Assembly: GCA_900323505.1 (NCBI GenBank)
Contig: OOIN01000034.1
Location: forward strand, 1 to 64,000
From: Ustilago trichophora
Taxonomy: Eukaryota > Basidiomycota > Ustilaginomycetes > Ustilaginales > Ustilaginaceae
Length of the DNA: 64,000 nucleotides
Direction of reading: 5' to 3'
Shown here: positions 58,799 through 64,000 of the stretch, piece by piece
Numbering within the stretch: the first letter of the stretch is position 1
How the letters are laid out: each line of letters starts with the position of its first letter
Position numbers and translations under genes: made by a program
Notes under the pieces: model-generated
Told to the model about the DNA's origin: nothing
What the model saw: the letters and a program-made list of their open reading frames with translations, nothing else
Databases searched by the model: none

Positions 58799-61267
58799 AT
58801 GGATTTGCGCAAGGAAACTGACCACGTCTTCCACCCGTCCTCAATCCCTGTCGATCGCGCAGCCAAGCAGAGGCAAGAGCGTCGCCAGTCCTGTCGCCTC
58901 TGCTTTTATGCCTCAGTTGCATTCCTTGCCCTCTTAGGTGGCTTCCTCACCATTGGTGGAGGATATCTGGCCTCAAAGTTGCTAAAAGACTTCCTTTTCC
59001 CAACAAAACCTTATGCTCTCAAACGCCAAGAAGTCTCAAGGTACAATGCTTCCCAAGTTCATCCACTCATTGACGCTTCGTCGACCTTTGATATCCATGC
59101 TACTGTATGGCAAGACGTGACAGATCTGCTTGCTCGAGGAGAAAAGCTGCCTCACCGCGACGTTTCATGGACGTTTGTCGAGTACGAGCTTGTGCATCGA
59201 TCTGTGGGGGGCTTTGCCAAGAACGAGACTCGCACTGAAGTCGTCCTTTGGTCCGGTGTGATTGCAAGAGGGGCCAAACCAGAATCCAAGATCCATAACT
59301 CAATCCATCTACGAGTGCCTGTAGCTCCTCTGTACACCAGCAACTTGGGGCGTTCTTCTCTAAGGGCCACATTCAGCATTGCCGTTCCCGATGACCAAGC
59401 TCGGATTCTCGGCACTTTCCGCAATGTCTCCAGTGTCTTCACTTCTGAGACGCCCGCCATGCCCATTCTACCGCGCAGGCCAGACTTCGCTGAAAAAAGA
59501 CCTGACCACGACCTCAATACCGCCTTGGCAGATACAGGCATCAGCACAAGTCTTCTCGAGCTAGTCCCTTCGCCCTGGTTTAGGACTACTGATGATGGCA
59601 AACCTGCCACATCCACCATCCCTTCCTCTCGAGACCCTTCCATCAGTCCCTTCTATGGTGCCCATCTCCAGAATATTCGCTTCCTCGATCTATCAAGCAA
59701 CGAAACCAACCAAACTGCACCTGGTCATCTGCCCGAGTTTAGAAATGCCGACGGCACGATACTACTGCCACACTTCAAGACAAGAAGTCGTCTTGGAATG
59801 GTCAGGGCCACTGATGTGTTCGACAATTTTACTTTCCAGTCGCAACACCTTGTTGCCACCATCCAGATGAGAAGGGCATGCAAAAACTCTGTCGATTGGC
59901 CTTGCATCCGAGAGTACCGGAAGCATGCATTCGAGACGATGCTCACTTTTGCGCAGACGCCAAGACTCGCCTCAACCACGCCTTCGTCGGAAGACGAGGA
60001 ACAAAGTGAGGAGAACCACTTCTACCACGCACCTGTCCTCACTCAGGCGATGCAGGGCTCTCCCATCTACCAACGTCGCATCCCGCAGCGCCTGCCCACA
60101 TTGGACCAGAAAGATGAGCCAGTCACCCTAAAGACAAATGCCAGCGCAGCATGCGAGATCCCTCCCGCCCGTCTCGACGCTTCGAGACAATATTTTGAAT
60201 TTGACTGGCATATCTACTTCTCTTCTCACACCTTGCAGCGTGTTGCTGTGGCAGAGTCAGGCTTCACTACTCTCGTGCGACCTCCTCCTGCACCACTTGG
60301 TCCAGGCGAAGAAGGCGATAAGCAGCTTGTTGCCAACTCGATCCCCACTCTTACCTCCTCAATATCTATCGAAAAAGCCCTCAATGGCGACAGATATCAT
60401 GCCAATGACCATCCCAGCCGCCTCGTCTTAAGCAGCTTCGGTCTGTTCTTCTGGCAAGTCATCGGGGACCAGATTTTGCTATTCTACTTCTGGTACACAC
60501 GGCAAAGAAGCACTGGCTTATGGATCGAGGCACAATGGATGTGGGTTGGGTCCCAAGTGCTCAACTTTGCTGCTGGGATCATTCGGCCATTCCTCGAAGA
60601 CGAGGAAGATCCCTGGCCATCCTTCGTCGGGGTTTTCTGGCGTGGCACCGCTCTCTTCCACGTTCCGTTCGTTATCACCACCATCTTGCATCTTGTTAGA
60701 CCTCCAAGTTTTAATCTCAAGACATGGTGGCGTCGCAATCCTATCAAGTACCGTCGCCGCCGATTGACGCGTCGTGAACAAAGAAGCGTTGCTCTAAGTA
60801 AGACCATTGATAAGCGGCCTTTCTACGCCCTATTCTTGGCCGTCTTTGCCTTTTGCTTCATCCGCGATTACAACCTCTTGCAATTCAACCCCGCCGATCG
60901 ATGTCTAGTTGACGACTTGGGCGGCAATGCGGCTTTTCCGCTTTCGCGAAGAATCTTCGAAGAAGGCGTGGCTGCGACCTCGGATGCCATGTTACACACT
61001 TACCTCTTTGCTCAGATCTGGTTCAACTATCGCTCTTCAACATTCACCGGAAGCTTCAGAATCTCGGCCATCGGCTCCGCAATCGTGATGGTCACCATGA
61101 CAGTGATCGTCAGCCTCGACTCTTTTGCCAGCTGGACCGATAAGCGGCACTCAGAGCCTGTTGGGCTCGAGGCTGTGCTGCAAATGGTGGCTCCGCTGTT
61201 GCTTTGCTACCAGGCTCTGACGTACAAGGGTGTGCCTCAAGTCGACGCTTCAGAGGAAGATGACTAG
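58799..61267 (+). CDS. Large membrane protein of unknown function
   Basis: ATG 58799 gives 822 residues. A basic, Arg/Gln-rich N-terminus (RAAKQRQERRQSCR) precedes one membrane helix (about 38-62, SVAFLALLGGFLTIGGGYLA). A long, presumably luminal domain of about 480 residues with N-glycosylation sites follows. Several further helices lie in the last 280 residues (around LSSFGLFFWQVIGDQILLFYFWY, GVFWRGTALFHVPFVITTILHL, FYALFLAVFAFCF, ISAIGSAIVMVTMTVIVSL and LEAVLQMVAPLLLCYQAL). A strongly basic loop (KYRRRRLTRREQR) separates them. The tail EEDD is acidic. I do not recognise the family. A secretory-pathway or plasma-membrane protein is likely. Confidence 0.7.
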   Translation: MDLRKETDHVFHPSSIPVDRAAKQRQERRQSCRLCFYASVAFLALLGGFLTIGGGYLASKLLKDFLFPTKPYALKRQEVSRYNASQVHPLIDASSTFDIHATVWQDVTDLLARGEKLPHRDVSWTFVEYELVHRSVGGFAKNETRTEVVLWSGVIARGAKPESKIHNSIHLRVPVAPLYTSNLGRSSLRATFSIAVPDDQARILGTFRNVSSVFTSETPAMPILPRRPDFAEKRPDHDLNTALADTGISTSLLELVPSPWFRTTDDGKPATSTIPSSRDPSISPFYGAHLQNIRFLDLSSNETNQTAPGHLPEFRNADGTILLPHFKTRSRLGMVRATDVFDNFTFQSQHLVATIQMRRACKNSVDWPCIREYRKHAFETMLTFAQTPRLASTTPSSEDEEQSEENHFYHAPVLTQAMQGSPIYQRRIPQRLPTLDQKDEPVTLKTNASAACEIPPARLDASRQYFEFDWHIYFSSHTLQRVAVAESGFTTLVRPPPAPLGPGEEGDKQLVANSIPTLTSSISIEKALNGDRYHANDHPSRLVLSSFGLFFWQVIGDQILLFYFWYTRQRSTGLWIEAQWMWVGSQVLNFAAGIIRPFLEDEEDPWPSFVGVFWRGTALFHVPFVITTILHLVRPPSFNLKTWWRRNPIKYRRRRLTRREQRSVALSKTIDKRPFYALFLAVFAFCFIRDYNLLQFNPADRCLVDDLGGNAAFPLSRRIFEEGVAATSDAMLHTYLFAQIWFNYRSSTFTGSFRISAIGSAIVMVTMTVIVSLDSFASWTDKRHSEPVGLEAVLQMVAPLLLCYQALTYKGVPQVDASEEDD

Positions 61268-61916
61268 TGAGCGCTCCTCGTCCGATAATTCAACATCCAA
61301 CCCGCCACACCTCTTTCAGCACTCTTCAAATAGCACATCTCTCAAACATTCGAATAAGGCATGCACTCATTGCTCTTGCTCAGCATGTAACAAGCTCTTG
61401 CATACATAATGCCGTCTTAAAAGTATAGTTTTCAGGGCTCAAAGCGGTTGTGGGAGCGCACAATCCTTTTGAACAAGATATGCTCAGCTCAGCCCGGATG
61501 TTTATGCGTGTGATGTGCCCTGAGTGGAGTTTTAAAGTGTGTCCCTGGATGCTGCTCTGCCTCCAACAACAGTCTATTTATATCGACAACAGGTTTCCGT
61601 GTCTAGAACGTGTCGCTCAGTCACCTCTGCAGCTTGCTTCCTTAAGAAACATAGTATTCAGTTGACAACTTCGTCAGCCATGTCATGATCATTATGGTGG
61701 TCACAATTCGCAACTTTTTGATTTTGATGTGTCAAACAAATTCAAAGCCAATTACGTGAGGATCAAGGATTGAATGCGCACTGCATCTCCGGCTCGCGAA
61801 ATACATGGCAAGAGCAAGAGAATAGTGACTTTGGAAAATGGTCAAAGAATTGGGACATCAGAAGCAGGATGTGATTGCGCAGGCGGTCCAAGTCACGTCG
61901 CAGCGGGAAGAGATGC
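61268..61916. other. Convergent intergenic region with a dispersed repeat
   Basis: 649 bp between the membrane-protein gene and the esterase gene. The left half contains the first copy of the ~107-bp repeat described at 61356-61461; the remainder shows nothing. Confidence 0.55.
61356..61461 (+). repeat. Dispersed ~107-bp repeat, copy 1
   Basis: A diverged direct repeat of 63851-63958. Shared strings include CACTCAT, GCTCAGCATGT and TGTGGGAGCGCAC at the end, with similar spacing throughout. Confidence 0.6.
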
Positions 61917-63250
61917 TCATAGGCCGAAGAATTGGCAAGTCAGGTCGACCTTTGCCGGGTTATCGTGCGTGACGCCGTCTGCCGCAATAGCCATGACAGA
62001 CGATCCGTACATGGAAACCTCGTAATTGGGTTGCGAGTCGAGCTTGTACTTTTTGGTGGGACTGTCAGGGTTGAGATTGTGCAACGACGTCCACTGCTTG
62101 ACGGCCTCGCGGTGGTCGTTGAAACTGATGACCTGATCCTGCTTGCCGTGTACCAACATCATCATTGGAAGAGAACCTGTGTATCCCTGGACAAGAGCAA
62201 AGTAGCATTGGCTCATCTTGACGTCAGTAGCGACTCCAAATGCCCGACAACATTGCAAGGGACACTTACTGGATACATTTGGCGAGCTTGGTCCTTCCAG
62301 TAAGCTGGTGATTCGTCTAGATGTCCCGCAGAGCAAGTACTGTTCCAGCTTGCGCCTTGAGCCACGTTGGTGTGGAAGCAGCCAGCAGGTACACCAGAAT
62401 AAGCAGCACCGGCGAGGAAGACGTCGGGATAGGTCGCGCCAAGCGCCTGCGTAAGCATGGCACCAGAAGAATGACCCACAACATAGACTCGATGATCGCT
62501 ACAGCCATACTTGGTCTTCGCGTACTTGACCATTTCTGCAATCGTCTGAGTGTCACCTCCACCGTCGTGCTTCAGACTACTTTTCGAGGATACATCCCAG
62601 CAGCCGCCTGTGCCTCCCGGAGAGCTTGCAAAGATCATCATGAAGCCCTTTTGGTCGGAGGCCTTGGGCCAATCGGGATATTCTTTAAAGTAACCCGGTC
62701 CAGTTCCGCCACAGTGGTGAAGAGCGACAACGACAGGGTTACCTTTCTTGAAGGTCTTGGGAACGTAGGTGTACATGGTCGCTTTAGTGGGGTGGCCAGG
62801 AAATCCCGTTTCCTGCTGGAGTTGGCACTCGCCACCCCCGGAGCCACCTCCAAAGCCACCGCTGCCACCGAGAGTCCCTACAGGAGGGCTTCCAGGACCG
62901 GGCCCGGGCATTCCAGCACCTGCACCACCTGGAAATCCACTTGGCTGTGTACCTTGCGGTCCACCGGGCTGTCCCCCAGGCCATCCGAATTGAGGAGCTT
63001 TGGGAGCACCACCAGGAGAACCGCCTGGAGCGCCTCCTGGACCATTGCCGCCAGATTGACCTCCTTGGCCTCCAGGCATCAGGGGACCGGGCAATGGACT
63101 CCAGTGATTACTAGCTAGAGTATCAATGCCGTTGGGCGGCCCTTGACCATTTTTGTGTCCGTCAACCCAGGGAGGGGGACCTCCTTGAGCCAACGTGATC
63201 TCTACCGATAGCAGAGTCACGATGAATAGCTGACAGATAAAAGAGCGCAT
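61917..63250 (-). CDS. Secreted CE1-type esterase (feruloyl/acetylxylan esterase or PHB-depolymerase family)
   Basis: Two exons, 63250-62270 and 62186-61917, are joined across an 83-nt intron (GTAAGT...GTCCAG) in phase 0, giving 416 residues. A signal peptide (QLFIVTLLSVEITLA, residues about 7-21) is followed by about 120 residues of Gly/Pro-rich low-complexity linker. The hydrolase domain has the oxyanion region VVALHHCGGTG, nucleophile GHSSG, Asp in LVHGKQDQVISF and His in GVTHDNP near the C-terminus; the last two are on exon 2. Family members cut ester bonds such as ferulate or acetate on plant xylan, or polyester. For a plant-associated fungus a wall-ester hydrolase is the likely role. 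An N-terminal Gly/Pro-rich extension, not a carbohydrate-binding module, is unusual. The specific substrate is not readable. Confidence 0.85.
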
Positions 63251-63342
63251 CTTCAATGTGTCGCCAGGACCGTTGAAGGACGAGAAAAAGAAAGTGAGGA
63301 GTGATGGCAAGATTCTGCCCAAACGTCCTTTATTGGGCAGTC

Positions 63343-63348
63343 TTTATA
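63343..63348 (-). promoter_or_regulatory. TATA box of the esterase gene
   Basis: TATAAA on the minus strand lies about 93 bp before ATG 63250 and supports that start. Confidence 0.5.
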
Positions 63349-63850
63349 CCCTTGACGCATGGCTGGCAGCAGCAACAGGGCCTGCCACAGTTCGATCTAC
63401 TCAGAGTTGACACAGTGGGTCTGAAGAATGTAGGCCCGCACGGGCATTATGAAGTGTTGCGTTAAAAAGTGTCGAAATCGAGTCTCGTCGTCTCAAAGCA
63501 CCCCTTTTCTGATAACAACAATCAGGACAGAATCAGGGGACCATCGTCACGCGACAACGCAATCGCGGTTGTGTTGGTCGAGCAAGGACAATAAAGGTGA
63601 CAACGCCGCCGCCGACCAAGTCACGAAGAGATGATGGCGTTGCAATTCGACGACTCACGTTGCACCAATCAAATGCCCCACCTGAGCTTGATACAACGGT
63701 GCATGTTGGACTCGGTCAGAGATCACTGTGGCTCATGAGATGGCGGTTGGTGGGTGACTTTCTCGACGCCACACGCTGGCATGTTGACCTCCTCAGCATC
63801 ATTCTTCAGTCAGCATCGGCATCCCATCTTCAATCTCCTGGTACCTTCGG

Positions 63851-63958
63851 GCTAGGCAGACACTCATCGCTGCTGCTCAGCATGTGACAAATCTTTGCGT
63901 CCATTATTCCGTTTCAAATATACAAGTGTCAAGGTTCAAAACGAGTGTGGGAGCGCAC
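63851..63958 (+). repeat. Dispersed ~107-bp repeat, copy 2
   Basis: The partner of 61356-61461 in the same orientation, 2.5 kb away. The two copies flank the esterase gene. Confidence 0.6.
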
Positions 63959-64000
63959 TTCCACTTTAAAAGAAACGTGCGCTGTTTGTGGAGACCAAGG

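Larger units (their letters stand above)
63251..64000. other. Right-edge intergenic DNA
   Basis: Contains the esterase promoter and copy 2 of the dispersed repeat. No gene is supported before the window ends. Confidence 0.55.

Overview
The window is the left end of a fungal chromosome. It opens with about 210 bp of the telomeric C-strand repeat CCCTAA and then runs inward through a repeat-rich subtelomere into ordinary gene-dense chromosome. Few and short introns, the TCG/CGA-rich coding style, and the gene set (RAP1 with BRCT and Myb domains, a large shugoshin, secreted enzymes, a telomere-linked RecQ helicase) point to a basidiomycete of the Ustilaginomycotina (smut fungi and relatives). 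That placement is inference from gene style, not from a search.

Subtelomere (1 to about 13.4 kb). Three diverged copies of a 2-oxoglutarate/Fe(II) dioxygenase resembling the JBP/TET DNA-base oxidase class lie in the first 5.7 kb. The outermost copy is cut off by the telomere itself. Between copies 1 and 2 is about 2 kb of CpG-depleted DNA holding three ~315-bp tandem units and a 92-bp inverted repeat that encloses nested palindromes. Next comes an apparently intact, spliced telomere-linked helicase of about 1,637 residues. It carries N-terminal C2H2 fingers, a central tyrosine-recombinase-like core and a RecQ-type helicase. Behind its promoter lies 2.7 kb of short repeats and ACGCGT motifs.

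Transition (13.4 to 19.5 kb). A 1,107-residue P-loop NTPase with a C-terminal PD-(D/E)XK-type nuclease signature (crinkler-like layout) is followed by a secreted bicovalent-FAD oxidase.

Core chromosome (19.5 to 64 kb). In order: mRNA-capping RNA triphosphatase CET1 (six exons reconstructed), a RECQ1-type helicase, exosome RRP4, the telomere protein RAP1, shugoshin, EMC6 (three exons), splicing factor SF3B4, a monocarboxylate-type MFS transporter, a TMEM53/DUF829 protein, an HDHD5-type HAD phosphatase (four exons), a secreted Asn/Gly-repeat protein, an acyltransferase-3 membrane enzyme, an SSUH2-like cysteine-rich protein, a secreted protein of unknown function, a large membrane protein and a secreted CE1/PHB-depolymerase-type esterase (two exons).

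The most interesting part is the terminal 17 kb. Putative DNA-base oxidases, a recombinase-helicase fusion and an NTPase-nuclease sit side by side at a chromosome end whose outer 2.8 kb shows strong CpG loss. RAP1, which is likely to bind this class of telomere, is encoded only 26-29 kb from it. Gene starts were taken at the first in-frame ATG, and introns were placed by hand from GT/AG sites, reading phase and conserved protein motifs.
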